A DNA stretch of 64,000 bases, taken from contig NZ_RZHF01000028.1 of NCBI RefSeq assembly GCF_003990185.1, positions 134 to 64,133 of the forward strand. The letters run 5' to 3'. Both the position numbers and the translations under genes were made by a program. The DNA comes from Vreelandella nanhaiensis. GTDB taxonomy: Bacteria > Pseudomonadota > Gammaproteobacteria > Pseudomonadales > Halomonadaceae. Positions 17,982 to 26,843 of this stretch are shown piece after piece. Below the pieces are notes generated by a model that worked only from the letters and a program-made list of their open reading frames with translations, did not search any database and was not told the DNA's origin. Within the stretch, counting starts at the first letter, position 1; each line of letters starts with the position of its first letter.

Positions 17982-19985
17982 TCAATGTCTTCCAATCAAT
18001 AAATTGCGGTATAGCCGATAAAGACGCTGCTTCCATGTCAGCGCCGGTTGCTGTGTTCTTGCCTGTTCCAACAGACTAACGACGGTTTCCGCGTTGCAGA
18101 GCTGGCGGCTCAACGGATCGACATAGCTTGGGTAGAGAATTAGCGTACCTGCTACCAATGCATCAAGCGTAAGGAGGCGAGATCGGCGCTGGCAGTGCAT
18201 GGCGTCCTGCGTTAATCCCCAACCAGCATAAAACGGCATGCCATAGGTAACTACTTGGCGGTGGCGTAAAAGCGCCTCAAACCCCGTCAGCGAACTCATG
18301 GTGTGAACCGCATCGACTCGCTCTAATAAGGAGGCGATATCCACGTGGCTGGCATCCAGATCATACAGACGTTTGGCACCAGGTTCGAGTGCACCTATGC
18401 GAGCGCCGGTGATAACATCCGGGTGAGCCTTATAGATGATGAACGCCTCTGGGTTAGCCTTACGCACTGCACGCAGCAGAGCGCTATTGGTGCGTATCTC
18501 GGGCGAACCGGTAGCAATGGAGGCGTCGCTTTCCACCTGGCCAGGTACCAAAATGGTTAACCTGTTTGCTGGCAGCTCAATAGTGCCTTGCCCGCGCACG
18601 TTATACTTGGAAAGCTTGAGTGCTACCAGTCGCTCACGCAAGTGAGCGGCGCGCTCGAGCAGGTCATCGCTGAATATCGTGTGCTGAAGCAGCGTTTCCA
18701 GGTCACTTGGCCGGCTTGGATCGTAATAAATGCCTTGAGCATCAATCACCAGCGACAGCGGCTGGGTAAGATCAACACCCAGCCCGACCGAGCGGATAAA
18801 GCCATCCTCTATGCGCCACAGATGTGGCATAAGAGCAGCGTGCTGCTGTTCGAATGCCTGATCAATACGGCTTGACCATACTAAAAGTTTTTGTTCGGGC
18901 AGCGTGGCCGGCAGCGCTTCCTGATAAGTTACACGGGCAGCGCTGCCGGTGAAGTGATGAATAAAGCGCCGTTTCCAGGATGAAAAGCCGCAGGCCAGCC
19001 ATTCGCCTCGTAGCCGTTCCTGCTGGCGTTTCTGATCGGCAATCAATGCAATGGTGTCTTCAAGGGTAGTTGGCGTGAGCGTGTAGGGATTAACGTAGCG
19101 CGTATAACGTAAATAAGCCGCAGCAAATACTTCATTAAGCATACGTTGGGCACGGCGGCGCGTGCAGGGCAGGCGGTCCTGAGTGAGCCCCCAGCCGGCA
19201 TAAAAGGGCAGACCAAAGCAGTGTACGCGCTTGCCAGCCAGCAGAGCTTCAAACCCCAATTGGCTGGTGACCACATAAACCGTATCCACCTGATCAAACA
19301 GTGCCCAGGGATTGATGTCTTCACTCACCACTTGGCAGCGCGGGTGTGTTTGTGCATTAAGGAGATGGCCCTGTTTTTTACCGGCAATAACGTCAGGGTG
19401 AATCTTGATCAGGATCTCCGCTTCGGGATGATTTTCAAGCGCGGTGTTGAGCATTTCATCAAAGCTGTCTGCCCTTGCTCCGCCATACTCAATAGACGCA
19501 TCGCCTGCGGTTTGATCCACTACCAGTACACTTGCCTTGGGGGGGAGGTTGGTAGTGCGGTCCGGGGCGTGGTTATATTTTGAAAGTCGGTAACGGACGA
19601 TTTGCTGGATGCACCGCTCGGCTTGATTGAGCTCGTCTTCTGTAAACGTGGCAGTATTAAGCCAGTTCTCCAGATCCGAGGGCCGCGAGGCATCGTAGTA
19701 GATGCCGGTGTAGTCGACTACCAAGCTGTGCGCTTGATAACCCATAACGCCTAGACCCAGCGAACGCAAAAAACCGTCCTCCAGGGCGATATAAGGTATC
19801 TTGTGGCGCTTGGCGTAGTGCCTTGCATAAATACTGGTAGACTTTACCCCCCAGCCGAGTACGGCATCGGGCTTTTTTTGTAATGGCCGCAGCCGGGAGA
19901 AGCGGCTAAATTCAGACAGCAGGACGGGAAGGGTATCGATTCTGCCAATACCAGCGGAAGTGTAGCCTGCCGTGTATTTCGCCAT
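17982..19985 (-). CDS. kpsC: Capsule polysaccharide protein KpsC (dual beta-Kdo transferase), first gene of the operon
   Basis: A 667-residue protein made of two homologous halves. The motif EDGFLRSLGLG near 69 is echoed by EDGFIRSVGLG near 393, IYYDASRPSDLE by IYYDPSRPSDLE, and PFYAGWGLTQD occurs twice. In E. coli KpsC alternates beta-2,4 and beta-2,7 Kdo transfer to extend the linker that joins the capsule to its lipid. With KpsS next to it, the pair predicts a Kdo-linked surface polysaccharide. Exporter genes kpsMTED are not in this window. The start has no strong Shine-Dalgarno sequence; the N-terminal AGIGRIDTLPVLL matches the family start. Confidence 0.9.
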   Translation of the reverse strand: MAKYTAGYTSAGIGRIDTLPVLLSEFSRFSRLRPLQKKPDAVLGWGVKSTSIYARHYAKRHKIPYIALEDGFLRSLGLGVMGYQAHSLVVDYTGIYYDASRPSDLENWLNTATFTEDELNQAERCIQQIVRYRLSKYNHAPDRTTNLPPKASVLVVDQTAGDASIEYGGARADSFDEMLNTALENHPEAEILIKIHPDVIAGKKQGHLLNAQTHPRCQVVSEDINPWALFDQVDTVYVVTSQLGFEALLAGKRVHCFGLPFYAGWGLTQDRLPCTRRRAQRMLNEVFAAAYLRYTRYVNPYTLTPTTLEDTIALIADQKRQQERLRGEWLACGFSSWKRRFIHHFTGSAARVTYQEALPATLPEQKLLVWSSRIDQAFEQQHAALMPHLWRIEDGFIRSVGLGVDLTQPLSLVIDAQGIYYDPSRPSDLETLLQHTIFSDDLLERAAHLRERLVALKLSKYNVRGQGTIELPANRLTILVPGQVESDASIATGSPEIRTNSALLRAVRKANPEAFIIYKAHPDVITGARIGALEPGAKRLYDLDASHVDIASLLERVDAVHTMSSLTGFEALLRHRQVVTYGMPFYAGWGLTQDAMHCQRRSRLLTLDALVAGTLILYPSYVDPLSRQLCNAETVVSLLEQARTQQPALTWKQRLYRLYRNLLIGRH

Positions 19986-20236
19986 GGGGTATACTTCGTT
20001 AGTCTAGGAACTGAGATCAGCGAGCGAACATACGTGAAATACACCCGCTTATCAATTCAGCGCAGTAAGTGCTCACTTATCTAAACCGGTTTGAATAAGT
20101 ACTCGAATACATTAAAAAAATTGCTTTAAATTATTTTTAATTAAAGCGCAAAATAACCATTCTTTTAGAAATTATATTTAACAAATACAATTGTTGTAGA
20201 TCAAGTAATTGATTGTATTAAAAAGGATATTGGGTT
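19986..20236. promoter_or_regulatory. Divergent AT-rich intergenic region between kpsC and the cyclase gene
   Basis: About 250 bases separate kpsC (minus) from the GGDEF gene (plus). The plus-proximal half is strongly AT-rich, with ATTATTTTTAATTAAAGC and TACAATTGTTGTAGAT (a TACAATTGTTGTA inverted repeat near 20186). Promoters for both directions must lie here. I see no ops or JUMPstart-like sequence in the kpsC leader, although the operon ends with rfaH. Confidence 0.5.
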
Positions 20237-22249
20237 TTGCTGTCTTGCCTGCTGAAAAAAATGTGCTCTTTTAGTACGCTGAGGGGCCGGCTTCTGCTGG
20301 GGCTTTTAGCGACTTTGTTGATACTGATATCGGTGTTGCTGGGGTTGGCATGGCAGGTGGGCAAGGCCATGGTGTTTGAAGCCAATATCACGCACCTGCG
20401 TTATGAAGCGCGCCTGCTGGCGGATGAAGTCACTCAGCAGGTTGACCTGCGTTTTCAATCGCTTCAACGGCTGAGTGACATTCTTGGCTATAGCGATGAC
20501 CCGGAGTGGTTGAGCTATGAATTGGGCCATAACGATACACTCATGGCCTGGTTTGACGGCATCGTTGTGATTGACCGCTATGGTCACGTGGTTGCCGATT
20601 GGCCAAATGTAGTGGGACGCGTAGGGCTCGATGTCTCCGATACCGAATTTTTCAAGATGGTGCGCGGCACCCGGCAGCCGCATATGAGCGAGCCGTTTAT
20701 AGGTCGGGCCAGTAAGGCGCCCATGGTATTGGTTAGCGTACCCCGTATTAATGAAAGCGGGGAGTTTGTCGGCATGATTGGCGGCAAACTCAGCCTGGAT
20801 GCTGGGGGGCTGTTTAACCGTTTGGCAAAAGTGCGCTTGGGTGAGCAGGGCTATGCGGGGGTAGTCGCCGCCTCGGGCACTGTCTTGTATCACCCCGACT
20901 CTTCGCTTATTAATACTGATGTGGTTGATGTCATCGTTAATCCTCTACTGGATCTAGCACTTGATGGCTGGGAGGGGGGCGGAGTTGGCACGCTGCTCAG
21001 CGGGCAGTTGGGCCTGCAATCCTATACCCAGATCTGGCCGGCCAACTGGATTATCGGGCTTTATTTGCCCGCTGAGCAGGCGCAGCTGCCGTTGTCGGGC
21101 TTTATTCGTAGGCTTGCGTGGATATGGCTATTTCTTGCCATACTTGTCATGCCGCTTTTATGGTGGGTTTTGGCGCGCATTCTAGTACCGCTCAATCATT
21201 TGGAGACCCAGATAGGCGAAGTGGGCCTGGGACAGCGCCAGCACATTAGCCTGGCCACCAGCATGCATGAATTACAGCAAGTGGCTTCTACTTTTAACCG
21301 CGTGGAAAGCGAGCGTCAAACGCTTGTTGAGCATCTTCACGAGCGGCAGGCTTTCCTGGACACGGTATTAAGTGCCGCTCCACAGGGCATGTTTGTTGCC
21401 AACTTTGATGGCGCGATTACCTATATGAATCCGGCGCTGCTTGACATACTGGGCATCTCGTCTGATTGGAGCATGAGGGCATTGCTCGCGCGTATTCATG
21501 CCGATGACCGTAACGGCGCTCGCGACATGTGGCAGTACAGTCTTGGCAACGGCAGCGATTTTGTGCGTCAGCTGAGATTTACGCGCTTGGATGAGGAAGT
21601 GCTGTGGCTGGACGTCCATGCGCGAGTGGTTTTACTCACTCAGGGCGGTCATTCGCTTGGGTTGGTGGGTGTGGTGAAAGATATTACCGAGCGCCGCGAG
21701 CAGGAGGCGCTGCAACGTTGGGAGGCCGAACACGACCCGCTGACCGGACTGTTAAACCGACGAGGGTTTGAACGCCGCTTGGAAGAGGCCTTTGCCGATT
21801 TCAAGAAAACCAGTACGCCTTCTGCACTGTTAATGTTTGATTTGGACCATTTCAAACCGATTAATGATGAAGGCGGCCACTCCTTGGGTGATGAAATGCT
21901 GCGCCGCATTGCCCAGATAGTGGCTTGGAAAGTGCGCCGAAGTGACCATGTGGCACGCCAGGGAGGGGATGAGTTTGGCGTGTTGCTGCCCAGTTGCACT
22001 TTGCCACAGGCACAGCTAATTGCAGAATCATTACGCCAGGCTGGCAGTGAAGTTTCTGTGAGCCATTTAAATAAAGAGTACCGCGTAACGTTAAGTATTG
22101 GTGTTACCAGCTTTAATGATAGTGACACCCGTATCGAAGAAATACTTTCTCGGGCGGATGCGGCCAGCTATGAGGCTAAGGGAAAAGGCCGCAACAGCGT
22201 AGTGATTAAACCAACATCCGAGAAGAATGCTCCTACGCTGTTCAAGTAA
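20237..22249 (+). CDS. Membrane diguanylate cyclase (dCache-HAMP-like-PAS-GGDEF)
   Basis: A 670-residue c-di-GMP synthase. A first membrane helix (about 18-42) is followed by a periplasmic dCache-type sensor (about 45-285). A second helix (about 290-312), a HAMP-like linker, a PAS domain (about 370-490) and a C-terminal GGDEF domain (about 500-655) complete it. The active site is intact (RQGGDEFGVLL), and an RRSD inhibitory I-site lies five residues upstream, so product feedback is expected. The start is a TTG after AAAAGGAT; an ATG eight codons later lacks a good ribosome site. It is divergent from the capsule operon, which hints at a link between c-di-GMP and surface polysaccharide, not proven. 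Confidence 0.88.
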   Translation: MLSCLLKKMCSFSTLRGRLLLGLLATLLILISVLLGLAWQVGKAMVFEANITHLRYEARLLADEVTQQVDLRFQSLQRLSDILGYSDDPEWLSYELGHNDTLMAWFDGIVVIDRYGHVVADWPNVVGRVGLDVSDTEFFKMVRGTRQPHMSEPFIGRASKAPMVLVSVPRINESGEFVGMIGGKLSLDAGGLFNRLAKVRLGEQGYAGVVAASGTVLYHPDSSLINTDVVDVIVNPLLDLALDGWEGGGVGTLLSGQLGLQSYTQIWPANWIIGLYLPAEQAQLPLSGFIRRLAWIWLFLAILVMPLLWWVLARILVPLNHLETQIGEVGLGQRQHISLATSMHELQQVASTFNRVESERQTLVEHLHERQAFLDTVLSAAPQGMFVANFDGAITYMNPALLDILGISSDWSMRALLARIHADDRNGARDMWQYSLGNGSDFVRQLRFTRLDEEVLWLDVHARVVLLTQGGHSLGLVGVVKDITERREQEALQRWEAEHDPLTGLLNRRGFERRLEEAFADFKKTSTPSALLMFDLDHFKPINDEGGHSLGDEMLRRIAQIVAWKVRRSDHVARQGGDEFGVLLPSCTLPQAQLIAESLRQAGSEVSVSHLNKEYRVTLSIGVTSFNDSDTRIEEILSRADAASYEAKGKGRNSVVIKPTSEKNAPTLFK

Positions 22250-22356
22250 TATTGGATAGAAGTCTGGGTTTACGATTTGGTCTTCCCTCATTTCAATTCA
22301 AAAAATTATAGATAACCCCGAATACAAGAGCTTGCTGAATTGGTTGAGACAACTCT

Positions 22357-23304
22357 GTGAACCTACTTGAACTGTTTACTCAAACGCTGGATATCACCTT
22401 ACCTGTGTTTGCTATGGTTTTTCTAGGTATTGGCCTAAAGCGCCTTGGCTGGATTGATCGAGCATTTGTGTCTACGGCCTCAGCGCTGGTCTTTAAGGCC
22501 ACGCTACCTACGCTGATTTTTCTTAGCTTGATAAAAGCGGATATTAGCGTGGCATTGGATATCTCGCTGATGCTGTTTTTCGCCGCCGCGACACTTGGTC
22601 AATTTCTGTTGAGCTGGTTATGGGCGCGTTACCGCATTCCCTATGCCGAGCGGGGTATCTATGTTCAGGGAGCCTTTCGTGGTAACTGTGGGGTGGTGGG
22701 GCTGGCCTTGGCAGCCGGAATGTACGGCAACTATGGGCTTTCGGCAGGTAGTTTGCTGGTGGGCGTAGTCATTGTGATGTACAACGCATTATCAGTTGTA
22801 GTATTGGCGACATATCAGCCGGGGCAGGCGACCGATTGGCGAAGCATCCTCAAGCATATTGCCACCAATCCGTTAATTATCTCGGTAGTGGTAGCCTTAC
22901 CGTTTACAGCGCTTTCCATTTCACTACCCAGTTGGTTGATGACCTCGGGGGAATACTTTGCCTCGCTTACACTGCCACTGGCGCTGATTTGTATTGGTGC
23001 CACGCTTTCGGTTTCAAGTATTCGAGACAAAAGCGAAGTGGCTTTCAGCTCCAGCATTATGAAAATGGCGGTTCTTCCCGTACTTTCGACCGTTGCCGCC
23101 TGGCTGATGGGCTTTAAAGACGAGCAACTCGGCTTGCTGTTTCTCTTCTTCGCCAGCCCCACCGCCGCGGCCAGTTTTGTAATGGTGAAAGCCATGGGCG
23201 GCAACGCGGCCCTGGCCGCCAACATCATCGCCATCACCACTCTGATGGCGAGTATTAGTATTACCCTGGGAATTTTTGCCCTACGGATGCTCGGCTGGAT
23301 ATAA
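22357..23304 (+). CDS. AEC family transporter (auxin efflux carrier/malate permease type)
   Basis: A 315-residue polytopic membrane protein with about ten hydrophobic segments in two repeats of five, the AEC pattern. It starts MNLLELFTQTLDITLPVFAMVFLG and contains RGNCGVVGLALAAGMYG and SPTAAASFVMVKAMGGN, the conserved half-site motifs. Bacterial members move malate, malonate or other small acids; the substrate here cannot be told. The start is GTG. It stands alone between the cyclase gene and tRNA-Arg. Confidence 0.87.
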   Translation: MNLLELFTQTLDITLPVFAMVFLGIGLKRLGWIDRAFVSTASALVFKATLPTLIFLSLIKADISVALDISLMLFFAAATLGQFLLSWLWARYRIPYAERGIYVQGAFRGNCGVVGLALAAGMYGNYGLSAGSLLVGVVIVMYNALSVVVLATYQPGQATDWRSILKHIATNPLIISVVVALPFTALSISLPSWLMTSGEYFASLTLPLALICIGATLSVSSIRDKSEVAFSSSIMKMAVLPVLSTVAAWLMGFKDEQLGLLFLFFASPTAAASFVMVKAMGGNAALAANIIAITTLMASISITLGIFALRMLGWI

Positions 23305-23321
23305 GAAGCAGCTTAAGCGGG

Positions 23322-23350
23322 TTGGAGTGTTATCTGGAACACGCTATACT
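23322..23350 (+). promoter_or_regulatory. Promoter of tRNA-Arg
   Basis: TTGGAG (-35) and TATACT (-10) are separated by exactly 17 bases. The -10 lies 22 bases before the tRNA 5' end, a good fit to a sigma-70 promoter driving the tRNA. Confidence 0.65.
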
Positions 23351-23372
23351 ATGTGCCCCTTCTGTAAGCAAA

Positions 23373-23449
23373 GTCCCTGTAGCTCAGTAGGATAGAGCAG
23401 CCGCCTCCTAAGCGGCAGGTCGCAGGTTCGACTCCTGCCAGGGACGCCA
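23373..23449 (+). tRNA. tRNA-Arg (anticodon CCT)
   Basis: A 77-base cloverleaf. The acceptor stem GTCCCTG pairs with CAGGGAC; the anticodon arm is GCCGC-CTCCTAA-GCGGC with CCT at 23407-23409; the T arm contains GGTTCGACTCC; the CCA end is encoded. It reads AGG codons. Its 3' 20 bases are the attachment site of the element to its right; insertion keeps the tRNA whole. Confidence 0.97.
23430..23449 (+). repeat. attL: tRNA 3' end, left copy of the 20-bp direct repeat
   Basis: GACTCCTGCCAGGGACGCCA is present here and again, identically, at 36798-36817. The flanking base differs on each side, so the repeat is exactly 20 bp. This is the normal result of tyrosine-recombinase integration into a tRNA 3' end. 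Confidence 0.92.
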
Positions 23450-23563
23450 ACGGGCATTCTTCACAAGTCCTGAGAAAGCCAAAAATAGAGTGTAATACTC
23501 TGAAATACTAAGATTTTTAGCCCTCCTTGTTCCTCAGCGTTCCTTTCAAATCCAGCTTCCAAG

Positions 23564-23583
23564 TGGTATACAGAATGGTATAT
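23564..23583 (+). repeat. Left arm-type repeat pair (TGGTATAC / TGGTATAT)
   Basis: TGGTATAC and TGGTATAT start 12 bases apart, and an inverted ATATACCA lies at 23605-23612 just before the integrase start. The same pair with the same 12-base period occurs near attR. Likely arm-type binding sites for integrase or its directionality factor. Confidence 0.5.
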
Positions 23584-23614
23584 ACCTCCATTCGGAAATA
23601 CTCGATATACCATC

Positions 23615-24808
23615 ATGGCGCTAACCGTTCGACAAATAAACGCAACCAAGCCCGGCACGAAAATTGTCACCCTTTCAGATGGCCTGGGATTAGAACTTAG
23701 GATCTGGCCCGATGGCCGCCGTGGCTGGCGTCTGCGCTACACACGCCCCAACGGCAAACGCAACATGACCAGCCTTGGTAAGTACCCTGATATAAGCCTT
23801 GCTGAAGCCCGAGAGAAGCGCACCGATATAAAGCGCTTGCTTGCTCAGGGAATCGACCCAGTAGAGCAGAAGCAGGACGATAAACGTAAGCAGCAATACG
23901 CCTCACAGAATACGTTCAAGGTGTTGGCCATGGAGTGGCACGCTTCCATGGTGCCGCGTTGGAAAGAAACGTCTAAGCGGGCTAACGACAGTAAGCGCGT
24001 GCTTGAGATGTATGTCTTTCCTAAGGTGGGAGAGCGCGCCATTGAAACCATCGTGCCGCTTGAATGGCTCGAAATCCTGCGCAGCCTGGAAGACGCTGGC
24101 AAATTCGAGCAGAGACGCCGCCTTCATGCTTTTTGCCGCGACATTTACCGCTTTGCCATCATAACGGGCCGCGCTCGTTACAACCCCCTTACCGACCTGA
24201 ATACGGCGCTCAAGCCCTACAAGCGGGGAAGCTTTCACCATATCCCCCAAGACGAGCTACCCGAGCTTGTACGCGATATTGAGGCATACGATAAAAGCCC
24301 CATTGTGCGCATTGGCCTCAAGCTTCTACTGCTAACCGCAGTGCGCCCCGGTGAACTGCGTATGGCCGAGTGGAAAGAGTTCGACCTACAAGCCGCCGTT
24401 TGGAAGATCCCCGCCGAGCGCATGAAGATGGGCAGGGCGCACCAAGTGCCACTGCCTACCCAGGCCGTTGACGAGCTGCGCTACCTGCACAAGCTGACAG
24501 GTACGTTCAAATTGCTTTTCCCAGGCCGGAACAACCCACGTAAGCCGCTATCTGATGCGGCGTTTGGCATGGCACTCAAGCGCATAGGATACGAAGGGCG
24601 ACACGTGCCCCACGGTACTCGCCATGTAGTGGCCACCGGGCTAAAAGAGCTTGGCTACCCAAGGGAATGGATTGAGCTACAGCTATCGCACAAGCTGCCA
24701 GGCATTGAAGGTGTTTACACCCATGCCCAGCACATGGCCCCGGATCAGCGCCCTGCGATGATGCAGTTTTGGGCGAACTACCTAGATAACATTAGCGCTG
24801 AGGTTTAA
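23615..24808 (+). CDS. int: P4-type tyrosine integrase
   Basis: A 397-residue site-specific recombinase of the P4 integrase family. The N-terminal arm-binding domain (about 1-90) starts MALTVRQINATKPG and has LGKYPDISLAEAREKR; a core-binding domain follows (about 98-185). The catalytic domain (about 210-385) has Arg244 (AVRPGE), His333/Arg336 (HGTRH), His359 (LSHKLPG) and Tyr368 (VYTHA), all present. It lies 166 bases from the tRNA it uses as attachment site. Its stop codon is immediately followed by the ATG of the next gene, so the two are co-transcribed. Confidence 0.95.
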   Translation: MALTVRQINATKPGTKIVTLSDGLGLELRIWPDGRRGWRLRYTRPNGKRNMTSLGKYPDISLAEAREKRTDIKRLLAQGIDPVEQKQDDKRKQQYASQNTFKVLAMEWHASMVPRWKETSKRANDSKRVLEMYVFPKVGERAIETIVPLEWLEILRSLEDAGKFEQRRRLHAFCRDIYRFAIITGRARYNPLTDLNTALKPYKRGSFHHIPQDELPELVRDIEAYDKSPIVRIGLKLLLLTAVRPGELRMAEWKEFDLQAAVWKIPAERMKMGRAHQVPLPTQAVDELRYLHKLTGTFKLLFPGRNNPRKPLSDAAFGMALKRIGYEGRHVPHGTRHVVATGLKELGYPREWIELQLSHKLPGIEGVYTHAQHMAPDQRPAMMQFWANYLDNISAEV

Positions 24809-25615
24809 ATGCGACTCAAGCTACCTATTAATTGCCCTAATTGCGGATCGAAAACCCGTACTAGATCGAGCCGGAAAATGGCAGAGGGGTATCATGTTTT
24901 ATATCAAGAATGCACTAACGAGAAGTGTGGCAATAAGTTTAAAGCTGACGAGGTATTCAGTGACACGACAATCGATGCGGTGGCGGAAAATTTCGGTTTA
25001 ATGGGCTTAAACCCTGATGCATGTGCGTTGATGATCATCGATCAGCAGCAAGCGGATATGTACTATCCCGTTTTTAGAAAGCGCAATAACGAGCGCGCAG
25101 AGTACAACATGTTTCGGCTGTTGAGTGCATGGCGTGAGAACTCGCTGCCCATCATCCATGTTCGTCATCTCTCAGGTGATCCAGACTCTCCCTATTCCCC
25201 CGGCCATCCTGGTGTGCGTTTTAAACTTGGTTTAGAACCTCTCGCTAACGAGAAGATTTTCGATAAAAGCATCACGGATGCCTTTTTACGCTCCAACATC
25301 GAGGATTGGCTGCTTAAGCGATCCATTCGCCAACTCGTGGTGGTGGGATCGAGCAGTGAAGGTGCAGTAGAGGCGACGGTAAGAAGCGCCTCTAACTTAG
25401 GGTTCACCGTATGGGTTCCTGATGACGCTTGCTACACCTTCGAGAAATTCAGTTACGACGCCGTGGATATTCTTCCCGAAACTGTCCATACCCTTGCCAT
25501 GACGAACTTGCACCAAGGTAACTCCACGGTAGTGGATACTACGTTGGTGCTTCACGCGATCGAGCACGCCACGTCTGCCAAAAGTGGTAAAGGGAAAGGC
25601 CAGCGCCACCACTGA
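24809..25615 (+). CDS. Ogr/Delta-like zinc finger fused to an isochorismatase-fold pseudoenzyme
   Basis: A 268-residue two-domain protein. Residues 5-48 form an Ogr/Delta zinc finger with Cys9, Cys12, Cys35 and Cys40 in the CxxC-x22-CxxxxC spacing of P2 Ogr and P4 Delta, which activate phage late promoters. Residues 70-245 match the isochorismatase/cysteine hydrolase fold: ALMIIDQQQADMY gives Asp78, KIFDKSITDAF gives Lys153, and VVVGSSSEGAVEATVRSA aligns with the usual GxxTxxCVxxTxRxA motif, but the nucleophile Cys is Ala186. It is therefore probably not a normal hydrolase and may sense or bind a ligand. The stop/start junction with integrase is direct, and GAGG overlaps the integrase end. 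I do not know of this fusion being described. Confidence 0.8.
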   Translation: MRLKLPINCPNCGSKTRTRSSRKMAEGYHVLYQECTNEKCGNKFKADEVFSDTTIDAVAENFGLMGLNPDACALMIIDQQQADMYYPVFRKRNNERAEYNMFRLLSAWRENSLPIIHVRHLSGDPDSPYSPGHPGVRFKLGLEPLANEKIFDKSITDAFLRSNIEDWLLKRSIRQLVVVGSSSEGAVEATVRSASNLGFTVWVPDDACYTFEKFSYDAVDILPETVHTLAMTNLHQGNSTVVDTTLVLHAIEHATSAKSGKGKGQRHH

Positions 25616-25743
25616 GAGATGGTCAGAACGGCTGCGTGTTGTAAGATTCGCCATTTCTACAACAGAGAAAAATCGAGTCATTTTATTTCATAAGCTATTG
25701 AATTTTAGTAATTAAAAGTATTTAACCATGGGTTTTTTATTTG

Positions 25744-25780
25744 GGCGCTTCACTACACATGGGTGGTGAAGCGCCTTTTT
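25744..25780 (+). terminator. Terminator of the int operon
   Basis: A GGCGCTTCAC / GTGAAGCGCC stem with a 12-base loop is followed by TTTTTG. It lies 128 bases after the stop of the zinc-finger fusion gene. The remaining 310 bases to alpA show no gene and should hold the alpA promoter. Confidence 0.8.
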
Positions 25781-26096
25781 GTTGTATGTCCATACAGTGT
25801 TTACAGCAGGTGTTTCTGGCCGTCCTGCCTGTTCCTCGTCAAGCTGTTGGTGTCTTGAACGCAACGCTTGTCACGCCATCTATCAACGCGAGGAACTCAC
25901 CACATGACACACCTTAGAACCTCCTTTCGACTCTCAGGGCTCCCCTTGTGATGACAATCGAAGCACACGCAGCGGATAGGGCGTTGTGCGGGAAGATTGG
26001 CACAACGGCCACCGATGGCGTGCCCCACTGACAACCGTCAAGCTTCATAGGGCCAGTAGGGTACATACCCGGAAGACACCGCGAGGACACGAAATA

Positions 26097-26402
26097 ATGC
26101 CTGAACTCACCACCCACACACCGCCTTTCAAAACGGTGAACAAGATCCAGCTCGGCAACCGACTGTTACGCCGTAAAGAGGTGGAGCAGAAAACCGGCAA
26201 AAGCCGCTCGGCCATTTATGACGGCATCCGCCAGGGCACCTTCCCGGCCCCGGTACCGATTGGCGGCAAAAGCGTTGCTTGGCTTGAGGAGGAGGTGGAT
26301 AGCTGGATCGCCCACTGCCTCGAGGAGCGCAAACGCCAGACCCTGGAAAATCGCCCCGCACCGCTACGCATGACCGCCCAACCGCAGGAGCAACGCGCAT
26401 GA
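26097..26402 (+). CDS. alpA: AlpA family transcriptional regulator
   Basis: A 101-residue small DNA-binding protein with the AlpA winged helix (about 25-80): NRLLRRKEVEQKTGKSRSAIYDGIRQGTFPAPVPIGGKSVAWLEEEVDSW. AlpA proteins control integrase or excision in P4-like islands and cryptic prophages. The start follows GAGGACACG; an open frame extends upstream but lacks family similarity. It overlaps the next gene by four bases (ATGA). Confidence 0.9.
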   Translation: MPELTTHTPPFKTVNKIQLGNRLLRRKEVEQKTGKSRSAIYDGIRQGTFPAPVPIGGKSVAWLEEEVDSWIAHCLEERKRQTLENRPAPLRMTAQPQEQRA

Positions 26403-26626
26403 GCCAATTTGAGATCACTATCAACGGCACCACGCTAAACCTAACCACTGAGGATATGGCCGCGATTGAAACTGCCATGGCGGACGCAATGCGCACCCCG
26501 CATCAAAAAACGTTCCGTAAGGGCACTACGGGTAACGTCTACGCCAAGCTATTGAACGGCCCAGGTAGTAACGGCCAGCACTTCAGTCATGGCTTGCCTG
26601 CCGGTTACATCGAAACCGACTGCTAG
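26399..26626 (+). CDS. Small hypothetical protein, coupled to alpA
   Basis: A 75-residue protein, MSQFEITINGTTLNLTTEDM at its start, not recognised. It begins inside the alpA stop (ATGA overlap), which supports real translation. The composition is mixed, with no membrane segment and no Cys cluster. The position, directly after AlpA and before the structured leader, is where satellites carry small regulators. Confidence 0.6.
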   Translation: MSQFEITINGTTLNLTTEDMAAIETAMADAMRTPHQKTFRKGTTGNVYAKLLNGPGSNGQHFSHGLPAGYIETDC

Positions 26627-26843
26627 ACCCCTAAACCCCACCAAACAGCTTTAACGCTGCTGGGCCAACGCTCAGCGGGTATGGGGAAGCTTTGTCTGTA
26701 AATCGCAAAAAGGCCCCAGCGCGGGGAGCACTGAAGCCTAAGCGAAGAAACATCAAAGGGAAGACATGAAGCATATCAAATTAAGCGTAATTTGCTGCCT
26801 CGAAGGCTTGCGAGGAACACTGAGGAATGATTATCATGGCTGT

